A stretch of DNA of 64,000 nucleotides. Origin: Aliishimia sp039978895. GTDB lineage: Bacteria > Pseudomonadota > Alphaproteobacteria > Rhodobacterales > Rhodobacteraceae. Position numbers and translations under genes: made by a program. Where the stretch lies: contig JBDWAL010000018.1 of the NCBI GenBank assembly GCA_039978895.1, positions 124,001-188,000 of the forward strand. Direction: 5' to 3'. Numbering within the stretch: the first letter of the stretch is position 1; each line of letters begins with the position of its first letter. A model generated the notes under the pieces. That model made no database searches and had not been told where the DNA came from. It saw only the letters and a list, made by a program, of their open reading frames with translations. Below are positions 51,160 to 59,523 of this stretch, one piece after another.

Positions 51160-51720
51160 ATGGCCAGTCTCAACCGTATCGTGATGCAGAAATCCAGCCG
51201 CAAGATGTTGCGCGCTTTGGGTCCAGAAAACTTGGATGTGGCTGAAATTTCGGGCAAGTGGGGCAGCTATATGTCGTTCCGCTCGTATCAGCGGTTCCTG
51301 TATCCCGAGTATGACATCTGTGCCGGGCCATATGAAAATGAAGTTGGCAAACCGCGTAAGTTCGATTTGATCCTTGCCAATCAGGTGTGGGAGCATCTGG
51401 ACCGTCCTTATGCTGCGACCAAAAACGTGCGGCGCATGTTGAAAAAGGGTGGTCACTTTTGGGTGGCGGTGCCGTTCCATGTGCCGTTTCATGCCGCGCC
51501 GATGGACAATTCACGATGGTCGGCTCGGGGGTTGAAGAACCTCCTGATCGAAGCGGGTTTTGAGGAAAACGCCATTCAGGTTGAGCAGTGGGGCAATCGA
51601 AATGCGGCGGCTCGCAATCTTGAGATGCCGTGGCCGCCTGAATATCGCGAAGGTGAAGACACTTTGGAAAATGATCCCGAAATGCCGATTTGCGCGTGGG
51701 CATTGGCGCAACGAACGTGA
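51160..51720 (+). CDS. SAM-dependent methyltransferase-like protein
   Basis: A 186-residue protein with the shape of a short class I methyltransferase. The usual glycine-rich SAM loop is replaced by LDVAEISGKWGSYMSF (about residues 24-40). Later blocks are normal: KFDLILANQVWEHLDRPYAA (motif around the DLIxxxxVxEHL pattern), NVRRMLKKGGHFWVAVPFHV, and RWSARGLKNLLIEAGFEENA. Proteins with EISGK at this place form a subgroup, often near glycan or lipid genes; the acceptor is unknown. Its stop overlaps the GTG start of the next MFS gene. Confidence 0.78.
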   Translation: MASLNRIVMQKSSRKMLRALGPENLDVAEISGKWGSYMSFRSYQRFLYPEYDICAGPYENEVGKPRKFDLILANQVWEHLDRPYAATKNVRRMLKKGGHFWVAVPFHVPFHAAPMDNSRWSARGLKNLLIEAGFEENAIQVEQWGNRNAAARNLEMPWPPEYREGEDTLENDPEMPICAWALAQRT

Positions 51721-52880
51721 GCCGCGACACCACATCTTTCGGTTTGATTTTCTTGCTCTGGGGGGCAGGTCTTGGGGCCGCCGCGCAATATGGCAAAGTA
51801 TCTGTCATCTATGATCAATTGCCAAATATCTACCCAGGTGGTGGGGTCGGGATTGCCTTTTTGGTGTCGGTCGTCGGATTTGTGGGCATCGTCTTTGGTG
51901 TTGTTGCGGGGCTGATTGTTGCGCGCGTTGGCTATCGACGGGCGCTGCTTTGGGCTTTGTGGGGCGGCGCGGTGATTTCCGCCGTCGAAGCGGTTTTGCC
52001 GCCATTGTCTTTCATGCTTGTTCTGCGGGTCTTGGAGGGAATTTCCCACCTCGCATTGGTCGTAGCAGCCCCCACCTTGATCGCGCAACTTTCGGCGGCG
52101 CGTCACCGTGGCTTTACGCTTACCTTATGGAGCACGTTTTTCGGCGTCGCCTTCACTGTGTTGGTCTGGGGCGGTTTACCTATGGTTGATGCTCTTGGCG
52201 TGCCGTCGCTTTTTGCAGCACATGCTGTGTGGATGGCTGCTTTTGCAATTTTGTTGACGCTGCGGTTGCCGATGGATGCGGAGCAAGCGCAAAATGACGT
52301 TATTTCGTTCAGGTCCATTCTACGCGATCACATGACGATCTATCGCTCGCCCTTTATTGCGGCGCCTGGTTTAGGGTGGTTGTTCTATACGTTTTGTTTT
52401 CTCGCGTTTTTGACACTGTTACCGCCCTTCCTTGCCGACAGTGAACGGGCGTTTGTGTTAGGGTCGATACCGCTTGTGTCGATTTTTGTGTCGATGACGC
52501 TTGGAGTATGGCTGCTGCGATATATCAGCGCTGTGAATGTCGTGTTGATCGGGTTTGCGACTGCGATGCTCTGTTTGATCTGGTTGCTGTTTGATCAAGG
52601 CGGCGTGGTGCCATGTTTTGCGTTGGCCGGAGCCTTCGGGCTGGTGCAAGGGGCCAGCTTTGCGGCAGTGCCACAACTGAACGACACGCCAGCAACGCAA
52701 GCCAATTCAAACGGTGCGATGGCGCAAATGGGCAATATCGGCAACACGTTGGGCACGCCTGTTTTGGCGGCGTTGATCTTGATTGGTGGCTATGACGCTT
52801 TGATCATCAGTTCAATTGTGGTGATGGGGGCAGGGTGTCTTTGTCATCTGTGCATGGCACATTGGCGGCGTATTAGTTGA
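51717..52880 (+). CDS. MFS transporter
   Basis: A 387-residue major facilitator with about twelve hydrophobic helices (FGLIFLLWGAGLGAAAQYGK first, GFVGIVFGVVAGLIVARVGY carrying the R-x-G-Y loop, LRVLEGISHLALVVAAPTLI). GTG 51717 is chosen, overlapping the methyltransferase stop codon (GTGA); the frame extends to TTG 51690 but that lies inside the upstream gene. The two genes are probably one transcription unit. The substrate cannot be told. Confidence 0.85.
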   Translation: MSRDTTSFGLIFLLWGAGLGAAAQYGKVSVIYDQLPNIYPGGGVGIAFLVSVVGFVGIVFGVVAGLIVARVGYRRALLWALWGGAVISAVEAVLPPLSFMLVLRVLEGISHLALVVAAPTLIAQLSAARHRGFTLTLWSTFFGVAFTVLVWGGLPMVDALGVPSLFAAHAVWMAAFAILLTLRLPMDAEQAQNDVISFRSILRDHMTIYRSPFIAAPGLGWLFYTFCFLAFLTLLPPFLADSERAFVLGSIPLVSIFVSMTLGVWLLRYISAVNVVLIGFATAMLCLIWLLFDQGGVVPCFALAGAFGLVQGASFAAVPQLNDTPATQANSNGAMAQMGNIGNTLGTPVLAALILIGGYDALIISSIVVMGAGCLCHLCMAHWRRIS

Positions 52881-52881
52881 T

Positions 52882-52896
52882 GTTCTGTTAATGTTC
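52882..52896 (+). promoter_or_regulatory. LexA (SOS) box upstream of uvrA
   Basis: GTTC-TGTTAAT-GTTC is an exact match to the alphaproteobacterial LexA site GTTC-N7-GTTC. It begins 2 bp after the upstream MFS stop codon and 78 bp before the uvrA start. Confidence 0.85.
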
Positions 52897-52973
52897 TCTC
52901 TTTTCGATTGGAGAATCTTAGCCCGCGGTTTATGTAGAAAGTCCTAACACAGACGCGGATGAGAGAAGCTGTC

Positions 52974-55832
52974 ATGGCCGAGCTGAAACATATTGAAGTA
53001 CGCGGTGCGCGCGAGCACAATTTGAAGTCTATCGATGTGGACATTCCGCGCGACCAACTGGTGGTGATCACAGGGCTGTCAGGCTCTGGTAAATCGTCGT
53101 TGGCGTTTGACACAATCTACGCGGAAGGACAGCGACGTTACGTTGAATCCTTGTCCGCCTATGCCCGTCAATTCCTTGATATGATGCAAAAACCTGACGT
53201 CGATCACATTGCCGGCCTGTCGCCTGCGATTTCGATTGAGCAAAAAACAACGTCTAAGAACCCGCGCTCGACCGTGGGGACTGTGACCGAAATTTACGAC
53301 TACATGCGGTTGCTCTTTGCCCGTGTTGGAACGCCGTATTCCCCAACAACAGGCAAGCCGATTGAAGCACAGCAAGTGCAAGATATGGTCGACCGTTTGA
53401 TGGCGCTGGACGAGGGCACGCGGGGGTATCTACTTGCGCCTATCGTGCGGGATCGCAAAGGCGAGTACCGCAAAGAATTCTTGGAACTGCGCAAACAGGG
53501 GTTTCAGAGGGTCAAAGTCGATGGCGAATTCTACGAACTTGACGAACCGCCCACTCTCGACAAGAAATTTCGCCACGATATTGATGTTGTCGTAGACCGT
53601 CTTGTCGTCAAAGAAGGGCTGGAAACGCGACTTGCCGACAGTTTGCGAACGGCGCTGGATTTGGCCGACGGGATTGCTATTTTTGAAACTGCCCCGACAG
53701 AAGGCGAGCCGGAGCGCAGTGTATTTTCCGAAAAATTTGCCTGTCCTGTCAGCGGCTTCACAATCCCGGAAATCGAACCAAGATTGTTTTCGTTTAATGC
53801 GCCGTTTGGGGCATGCCCTGAATGTGATGGATTGGGAAAAGAACTGTTCTTTGATGAACGTCTCGTGGTGCCTGATCAGTCGTTGAAAGTGTATGACGGC
53901 GCATTGGCCCCTTGGCGCAAAGGCAAAAGCCCATACTTTTTGCAGACGATTGAGGCGATCGCGAAGCATTATAAGTTCGACCGTAATACCAAATGGAAAG
54001 ACCTTCCCGACAACGTAAAGAAGGTGTTTTTATATGGCTCAGGTGAGCAAGAAATCCCGTTTCGCTATGATGAAGGGGGCCGCGTATATGAGGTGACCCG
54101 TGTGTTTGAGGGCGTGATCCCAAACATGGAACGCCGCTACCGCGAGACGGATTCAAACTGGATTCGGGAAGAATTTGAGCGCTATCAAAACAACCGACAT
54201 TGTGGCTCTTGCGACGGTTTTCGTCTGCGCGAAGAAGCGTTGGCTGTGAAGATCGCAGGCCTTCATGTTGGCCATGTCGTACAGATGTCGATCCGTGAAG
54301 CATTTGAATGGTGTCAGGCAGTTCCTGAGACTTTGACAGCCCAGAAAAACGAAATTGCCAAGGCGATCTTGAAGGAAATTCGCGAACGCCTTGGATTTCT
54401 GAATAATGTTGGATTAGAATATCTTACGCTATCGCGTTCAAGTGGCACATTAAGTGGCGGGGAAAGCCAACGTATCCGTTTGGCTTCGCAAATTGGGTCT
54501 GGTTTGACGGGCGTTCTGTATGTGCTGGATGAGCCCTCTATTGGCTTGCACCAACGCGACAATGATCGCCTGCTGTTGACGCTGAAAAACCTACGCGACC
54601 AAGGCAACACTGTAATCGTTGTTGAACATGACGAAGAGGCGATCCGCGAAGCTGATTACGTCTTTGACATCGGCCCGGGTGCGGGTGTTCACGGTGGCCA
54701 AGTCGTGGCGCACGGTACTCCTCAGGAAATCGCAGCGCATCCCGACTCTGTCACCGGTAAATATCTGACAGGGGCCTTGCAGATCGAAGTGCCGGCCAAA
54801 CGTCGCGCGGGCAAAAAGAAAAAAGTCACGATCAAGAACGCGACGGGCAACAATTTAAAGAATGTGACCGCTGATTTCCCGTTGGGTAAATTTGTCTGCG
54901 TTACGGGCGTTTCAGGGGGCGGCAAGTCTACACTGACGATTGAGACGTTGTTCAAGACGGCCTCTATGCGGCTGAACGGCGCGCGTCAGACGCCTGCGCC
55001 TTGCGAGACGATCAAGGGGCTCGAACACTTAGATAAAGTCATCGATATCGACCAACGTGCGATTGGTCGGACGCCTCGGTCGAATCCTGCGACCTATACT
55101 GGGGCCTTCACGCCGATCCGGGATTGGTTCTCTGGCCTGCCAGAGTCCAAGGCACGCGGATACAAACCGGGCCGTTTCAGTTTCAACGTCAAGGGTGGAC
55201 GATGCGAGGCGTGTCAGGGTGACGGCGTTATCAAGATCGAAATGCACTTTTTGCCGGATGTCTACGTGGAGTGTGAAACCTGTAAAGGCGCGCGTTACAA
55301 TCGCGAAACTTTGGAGATCAAATTCAAAGGCAAATCAATCGCGGACGTGCTCAATATGACCGTTGAAGATGCGCAAACATTTTTCCAAGCGGTCCCGTCG
55401 ATCCGTGAAAAAATGGACGCATTGATGCGTGTTGGTTTGGGTTATATCAAGGTTGGCCAACAAGCGACAACGCTGTCTGGTGGCGAAGCACAACGTGTGA
55501 AGTTGTCCAAAGAACTTGCCAAAAGGTCGACAGGGCGCACCTTGTATATCTTGGATGAGCCAACGACAGGTCTGCATTTTGAAGACGTGCGCAAGCTGTT
55601 GGAAGTGCTTCATGAATTGGTAGACCAAGGCAACTCAGTTATCGTGATTGAGCACAATTTAGATGTGATCAAGACGGCGGATTGGTTGATTGATATTGGC
55701 CCTGAAGGTGGCGAAGGCGGCGGGGAGATTGTCGCTTGTGGCACGCCGGAAGATGTGGCCGAAGTAGAAGCCTCATATACGGGCCGCTACCTCAAGCCGA
55801 TGTTGAATGGTGCGAAAGTCGCGGCGGAGTAA
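52974..55832 (+). CDS. uvrA: Excinuclease ABC subunit A
   Basis: Damage-recognition ATPase of nucleotide excision repair, 952 residues. It has two ABC ATPase modules: Walker A GLSGSGKSS (about 34-42) with signature LSGGESQRIRLA (about 492), and GVSGGGKST (about 644) with LSGGEAQRVKLS (about 835). Two zinc modules are visible, CPVSGF with CPECDGLG and CEACQGDG with CETCKGARYN. ATG 52974 gives the usual MAELKHIEVRGAREHNLKSI-like start. A LexA box upstream implies SOS induction. It converges on mmsB with only 3 bp between the stop codons. Confidence 0.98.
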   Translation: MAELKHIEVRGAREHNLKSIDVDIPRDQLVVITGLSGSGKSSLAFDTIYAEGQRRYVESLSAYARQFLDMMQKPDVDHIAGLSPAISIEQKTTSKNPRSTVGTVTEIYDYMRLLFARVGTPYSPTTGKPIEAQQVQDMVDRLMALDEGTRGYLLAPIVRDRKGEYRKEFLELRKQGFQRVKVDGEFYELDEPPTLDKKFRHDIDVVVDRLVVKEGLETRLADSLRTALDLADGIAIFETAPTEGEPERSVFSEKFACPVSGFTIPEIEPRLFSFNAPFGACPECDGLGKELFFDERLVVPDQSLKVYDGALAPWRKGKSPYFLQTIEAIAKHYKFDRNTKWKDLPDNVKKVFLYGSGEQEIPFRYDEGGRVYEVTRVFEGVIPNMERRYRETDSNWIREEFERYQNNRHCGSCDGFRLREEALAVKIAGLHVGHVVQMSIREAFEWCQAVPETLTAQKNEIAKAILKEIRERLGFLNNVGLEYLTLSRSSGTLSGGESQRIRLASQIGSGLTGVLYVLDEPSIGLHQRDNDRLLLTLKNLRDQGNTVIVVEHDEEAIREADYVFDIGPGAGVHGGQVVAHGTPQEIAAHPDSVTGKYLTGALQIEVPAKRRAGKKKKVTIKNATGNNLKNVTADFPLGKFVCVTGVSGGGKSTLTIETLFKTASMRLNGARQTPAPCETIKGLEHLDKVIDIDQRAIGRTPRSNPATYTGAFTPIRDWFSGLPESKARGYKPGRFSFNVKGGRCEACQGDGVIKIEMHFLPDVYVECETCKGARYNRETLEIKFKGKSIADVLNMTVEDAQTFFQAVPSIREKMDALMRVGLGYIKVGQQATTLSGGEAQRVKLSKELAKRSTGRTLYILDEPTTGLHFEDVRKLLEVLHELVDQGNSVIVIEHNLDVIKTADWLIDIGPEGGEGGGEIVACGTPEDVAEVEASYTGRYLKPMLNGAKVAAE

Positions 55833-55835
55833 CCC

Positions 55836-56708
55836 TTAGCCGCGACCGCGTTGTTCAAACCTTGGCAGCATGGCGCTGAAGTCTTTGCCCAATCCGTCCT
55901 CATCTTCGACGAATTGCTTATAAAGCTCTAACGCGCGCGCGCCCATCGGCGTGTCAGCATCAACGGATTGCGCAGCTTGCTGGCTAAGGCCAAGATCTTT
56001 GACCATCAATTCGGCAGCAAACCCAGGTAGGTAACCGTTATCTGACGGGCTTTGCGGGCCAACACCGGGGGCAGGGCAATAGGCATTCATCGACCAGCTA
56101 TACCCGGAGGAGGTGCTAACAACATCGAACATCTTTTGACGATCCAAGCCCAACTTGTCGGCCAAGGCAAACGCTTCACAGGTTGCGATCATGGTCGCAC
56201 CAAGGATCATGTTGTTGCAGATCTTCGCGGCTTGTCCGGCACCCGCTTCACCGCAATGCACAGCCTTCTGGCCCATAATGTCAAACAAAGGCGATGCGGT
56301 TTCAAAGGCTTGCGCACTTCCGCCCGCCATGAAGGTCAGCGTACCTGCTGCTGCCCCGCCAATGCCGCCTGACACGGGCGCGTCAACGAATTGAAGCCCT
56401 TTGCCTATCGCGTCTGCGGCGACCACGCGGGCGCTGTCCACGTCAACTGTTGAGCAATCGATCAGCGTTGCGCCAGATTGCATCACCGGCAGGATGTCTG
56501 CGGCGACACTGCGTAGGATTGCGCCATTGGGCAGCATCGTGATGACGATCTCTGCAGCTGATACGGCCTCGGCGGCGGAATTTGATGTGGTCACGCCGTC
56601 AGCGGATGTTCCTGCGACGTCAAAGCTGGTGACGGCGTGACCCGCTGCGGCGAGGTTCTTTGCCATAGGGGCACCCATGTTGCCCAATCCGATGAAACCG
56701 ATATTCAT
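55836..56708 (-). CDS. mmsB: 3-hydroxyisobutyrate dehydrogenase
   Basis: Oxidises 3-hydroxyisobutyrate to methylmalonate semialdehyde with NAD+ in valine degradation. The 290-residue protein has IGFIGLGNMGAPMAKNLAAA at the start, FVDAPVSGGIGGAAAGTLTF (substrate motif), and the catalytic Lys in GAGQAAKICNNMILG. It is the last gene of the valine operon; its ATG overlaps the preceding gene's stop by 4 nt. The reaction product is the substrate of MmsA, encoded by the first gene of the operon. Confidence 0.95.
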   Translation of the reverse strand: MNIGFIGLGNMGAPMAKNLAAAGHAVTSFDVAGTSADGVTTSNSAAEAVSAAEIVITMLPNGAILRSVAADILPVMQSGATLIDCSTVDVDSARVVAADAIGKGLQFVDAPVSGGIGGAAAGTLTFMAGGSAQAFETASPLFDIMGQKAVHCGEAGAGQAAKICNNMILGATMIATCEAFALADKLGLDRQKMFDVVSTSSGYSWSMNAYCPAPGVGPQSPSDNGYLPGFAAELMVKDLGLSQQAAQSVDADTPMGARALELYKQFVEDEDGLGKDFSAMLPRFEQRGRG

Positions 56709-57754
56709 GAAGATTCTCCCTGCAAGTTTAGCGCGTTTGGCCCCAAAGGCCGTAACATTTGCGAAATGGCCGCGATGGGAACGTCTTGTTCGGCATAGCG
56801 CCAGTTTGGATTTCGATCTTTGTCGATGATCTGAGCGCGTATACCTTCCAAGAAATCGCCGTGTTCCATAGCGCGGAAGGTGAAGCGATATTCTAAGTCG
56901 AGGGCCTTTTCGATACTCAGATCAGTTGTGTCGCGCAGACGATGCGTGATCTCGATTGAGCAGGCCATCGCAAGCGGGGCGTTGCGGCGCATTTTCTTCA
57001 AGCAATCTTGCGCAAACTCTGACCCATCATGGCGTAAATTTCTGATCGTGTCGTTAAGCCCTTCGCCCCCGAACAAGTGATCGATCTGCTCTTGGTGTCC
57101 GCGCAACGCACCGACGGGCGGGGGCGTGCTTGCGGCCTCAAGGATGGAAATATCCCCAGAGTTTTCCAACCTTGAGATGGTATCATTCCACTTTAGCTTT
57201 GGAATGTAGGTATCTGCAAAGCCTGCATAAATGGCATCATCTGGCCCCATGCGAGTGGCTGTCGTTCCCAAATACTCCCCAAGTCGACCGGGGGCCAAAG
57301 CGAGCATCAAAGAACCGCCAATATCTGGCACAAGCCCAATGCCGCATTCCGGCATGGCAATCTGCGTGCTGTCGTCAACTATCCGGTGTGTCCCATGACA
57401 TCCAATGCCAACGCCGCCGCCCATAGTGAAGCCTTGTAGAAAGCTCACAACCGGTTTGGGATAAGTGAAAATCTGAGCATTGAGACGATATTCATCGGCC
57501 CAGAACTTTTGGCCATAGGCGAAGTCGCCCTTGGTGCCCGTTGCATAAAGTTCCGCTATATCCCCGCCCGAGCAGAAGGCGCGATCACCTTCGGCATCCA
57601 GAACAATAAGATTAACGGCATCGTCGGTTTCCCAATCTGTGAAGGCCTGTTCGATAGCCAAGCACATCTCGTAGGTCATAGCATTCAACGCCTGCGGACG
57701 TTGCAATGTGATACGTCCTGCACGGCCAACTTTACGGATCGAAATATCGCTCAT
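56705..57754 (-). CDS. Enoyl-CoA hydratase/isomerase family protein, likely 3-hydroxyisobutyryl-CoA hydrolase
   Basis: A 349-residue crotonase-fold protein. FCSGGDIAELYATG and SFLQGFTMGGGVGIGCHGTH form the oxyanion-hole segments, and MPECGIGLVPDIGGSLMLA carries the acidic residue expected at the active site. Its length (about 350 rather than 260) and the extended C-terminal part (HGDFLEGIRAQIIDKDRNPN) are those of 3-hydroxyisobutyryl-CoA hydrolase, which releases free 3-hydroxyisobutyrate for MmsB. It overlaps both neighbours by 4 nt. Confidence 0.9.
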   Translation of the reverse strand: MSDISIRKVGRAGRITLQRPQALNAMTYEMCLAIEQAFTDWETDDAVNLIVLDAEGDRAFCSGGDIAELYATGTKGDFAYGQKFWADEYRLNAQIFTYPKPVVSFLQGFTMGGGVGIGCHGTHRIVDDSTQIAMPECGIGLVPDIGGSLMLALAPGRLGEYLGTTATRMGPDDAIYAGFADTYIPKLKWNDTISRLENSGDISILEAASTPPPVGALRGHQEQIDHLFGGEGLNDTIRNLRHDGSEFAQDCLKKMRRNAPLAMACSIEITHRLRDTTDLSIEKALDLEYRFTFRAMEHGDFLEGIRAQIIDKDRNPNWRYAEQDVPIAAISQMLRPLGPNALNLQGESS

Positions 57755-58893
57755 CTGTTTTTCAGCATATCGCGGGCGACAATGACGCGCATGATTTCGT
57801 TGGTGCCTTCCAAAATCTGGTGGACGCGCAGATCCCGAACGAGTTTCTCAATTCCGTAATCTGCCAGATATCCATATCCACCATGCAGTTGCAGACACTG
57901 ATCCACCACGCGTGACCCGGTATCGGTCACCATTTTCTTTGCCATGGCGCAGAATTTCGTAGCGTCTGGGGCCTTGGTATCAAGTTTCCATGCGGCTTGG
58001 CGCAAAAACACACGAGCTGCTTGAAGTTCGATCTCCATGTCTGCGAGACGGAATTGCAGGCCTTGGAATTGATCAATCGTTTTCCCAAAGGCTTTGCGCT
58101 GCCCCATATAATCGAGGGTCGCAGTCAGGGCGGTTTGTGCCGCTCCAAGCGAGCAAGCCGCAATGTTCAAGCGTCCGCCATCAAGACCCATCATCGCATA
58201 TTTGAAGCCTTGTCCTTCTTCGCCGATCAGGTTGTCTGCAAGAACCTTGCAGTCATCGAATTGTACCTGTGCTGTCGGTTGCGATCGCCAGCCCATTTTA
58301 TCTTCCAAGGCGCCAAAGCTTAGACCTTCGGTTCCGTCCTCGACATATATGCTGGACACGCCTTTGGGACCGTCTTCACCTGTGCGAACCATACAGACAT
58401 AGGCATCAGAATAGCCGCCGCCCGAAATGAACGCTTTGGTTCCGTTCAGTGTGTAACCCTCATTGGTGCGCTCCGCACGGGTGCGCAAGGCCGAGGCGTC
58501 TGAGCCGGAACCGGGTTCTGTCAGACAGTAGCTGAGGACTTTGTTCATCGTCAAAATGTCAGGAAGTACACGGGCCTTCATCGCATCATCAGCGAAATTG
58601 TCGATCATGCGCGCACACATATTATGGATCGACAAGAATGCGGCGACAGACGGGCAGGCCATCGATAACGCTTCAAATACTAACGTCGCGTCTAAACGGC
58701 TTAATCCAGCGCCGCCGCTGTCTTCGCTGACGTAGAGGCTGCCAAACCCGAGCTCTCCGATTTGTGGCCATAGCGTCTTTGGGATGGTTCCATCCTGTTC
58801 CCATTGTCGGGCGAACGGGGCAATATGTTCCTGGCCAAACGCATAAGCCATATCGAATATTGCGGTTTGCTCATCACTAAGAGCGAAATCCAT
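57751..58893 (-). CDS. Acyl-CoA dehydrogenase, likely isobutyryl-CoA dehydrogenase
   Basis: A 380-residue flavoprotein of the acyl-CoA dehydrogenase family. YCLTEPGSGSDASALRTRAE is the FAD/substrate motif, and the likely catalytic Glu lies in RVHQILEGTNEIMRVIVARD near the C-terminus. LHGGYGYLADYGIEKLVRDL precedes it. From its place between mmsA and the hydrolase gene, isobutyryl-CoA (from valine) is the best guess for the substrate; sequence alone does not exclude other short-chain acyl-CoAs. Its stop overlaps the next gene by 4 nt. Confidence 0.92.
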   Translation of the reverse strand: MDFALSDEQTAIFDMAYAFGQEHIAPFARQWEQDGTIPKTLWPQIGELGFGSLYVSEDSGGAGLSRLDATLVFEALSMACPSVAAFLSIHNMCARMIDNFADDAMKARVLPDILTMNKVLSYCLTEPGSGSDASALRTRAERTNEGYTLNGTKAFISGGGYSDAYVCMVRTGEDGPKGVSSIYVEDGTEGLSFGALEDKMGWRSQPTAQVQFDDCKVLADNLIGEEGQGFKYAMMGLDGGRLNIAACSLGAAQTALTATLDYMGQRKAFGKTIDQFQGLQFRLADMEIELQAARVFLRQAAWKLDTKAPDATKFCAMAKKMVTDTGSRVVDQCLQLHGGYGYLADYGIEKLVRDLRVHQILEGTNEIMRVIVARDMLKNR

Positions 58894-59001
58894 GCTGTTT
58901 TCTCCCGCTTTGGTTTGCGCGATACCGCGCAGTAATTGAACGTGTGTTTAATTTCTAACCTGCGCCGCATAGCATGACAAGTTGTGAGGTTCCGTATTTG
59001 A

Positions 59002-59448
59002 TTATGGCTCGGAAACTTGGAGAAAGCCGTCCGAGCTTTGCAAAAGGTTTTCAAAACTGCCATCGGTTTGCCCAATGAGTTCAAGCGCGTCCGCCTCTGT
59101 GGTGTCGACAACGCGCGCTGCCACATTGGGAACGGCGTCCCAAGATCGACAAATAATATGCGCCAAGCCTAAAGCCGTCGGGGTTGGGGCGTAATACACG
59201 ATAAAAGATTGGGCCATCGCGTTGATCAGCACTTCAGCTTTGCGCATCTGAAGTTCGAAAATACGTGGAAAGTCCCGTTCGTACCCGGTGACATATTGCA
59301 GGTCGATCAATTGTTTTTGTGCAGGCTGAAATTCAGGATGACTGACATATGCGCCGAATGCACGTGCGCTTGCATCAATTAGGGCGGTGCCTCTGTAGCG
59401 CACAAACACAAGGCCTCGATTGTTAAAGATCGTGAACTTAATACTCAT
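59002..59448 (-). CDS. Conserved-looking protein of unknown function inside the valine operon
   Basis: A 148-residue protein that I do not recognise. It starts with a strand-rich part (IKFTIFNNRGLVFVRYRGTA), followed by FGAYVSHPEFQPAQKQLIDL and a helical middle (RIFELQMRKAEVLINAMAQS), a pattern reminiscent of STAS/SpoIIAA-like small domains, though this is only an impression. ATG 59448 is preferred because AAGG lies 8 nt upstream; ATG 59454 and GTG 59457 sit too close to it. It lies between mmsA (75 bp upstream) and the acyl-CoA dehydrogenase (108 bp downstream) in the same direction. Confidence 0.6.
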   Translation of the reverse strand: MSIKFTIFNNRGLVFVRYRGTALIDASARAFGAYVSHPEFQPAQKQLIDLQYVTGYERDFPRIFELQMRKAEVLINAMAQSFIVYYAPTPTALGLAHIICRSWDAVPNVAARVVDTTEADALELIGQTDGSFENLLQSSDGFLQVSEP

Positions 59449-59523
59449 ACTCATCACCTTAGTTAAGGAAAACGCATGCCGCCAGACAGCGACATGCCAG
59501 AATTTCCAAGAAACAGCGGGCGA

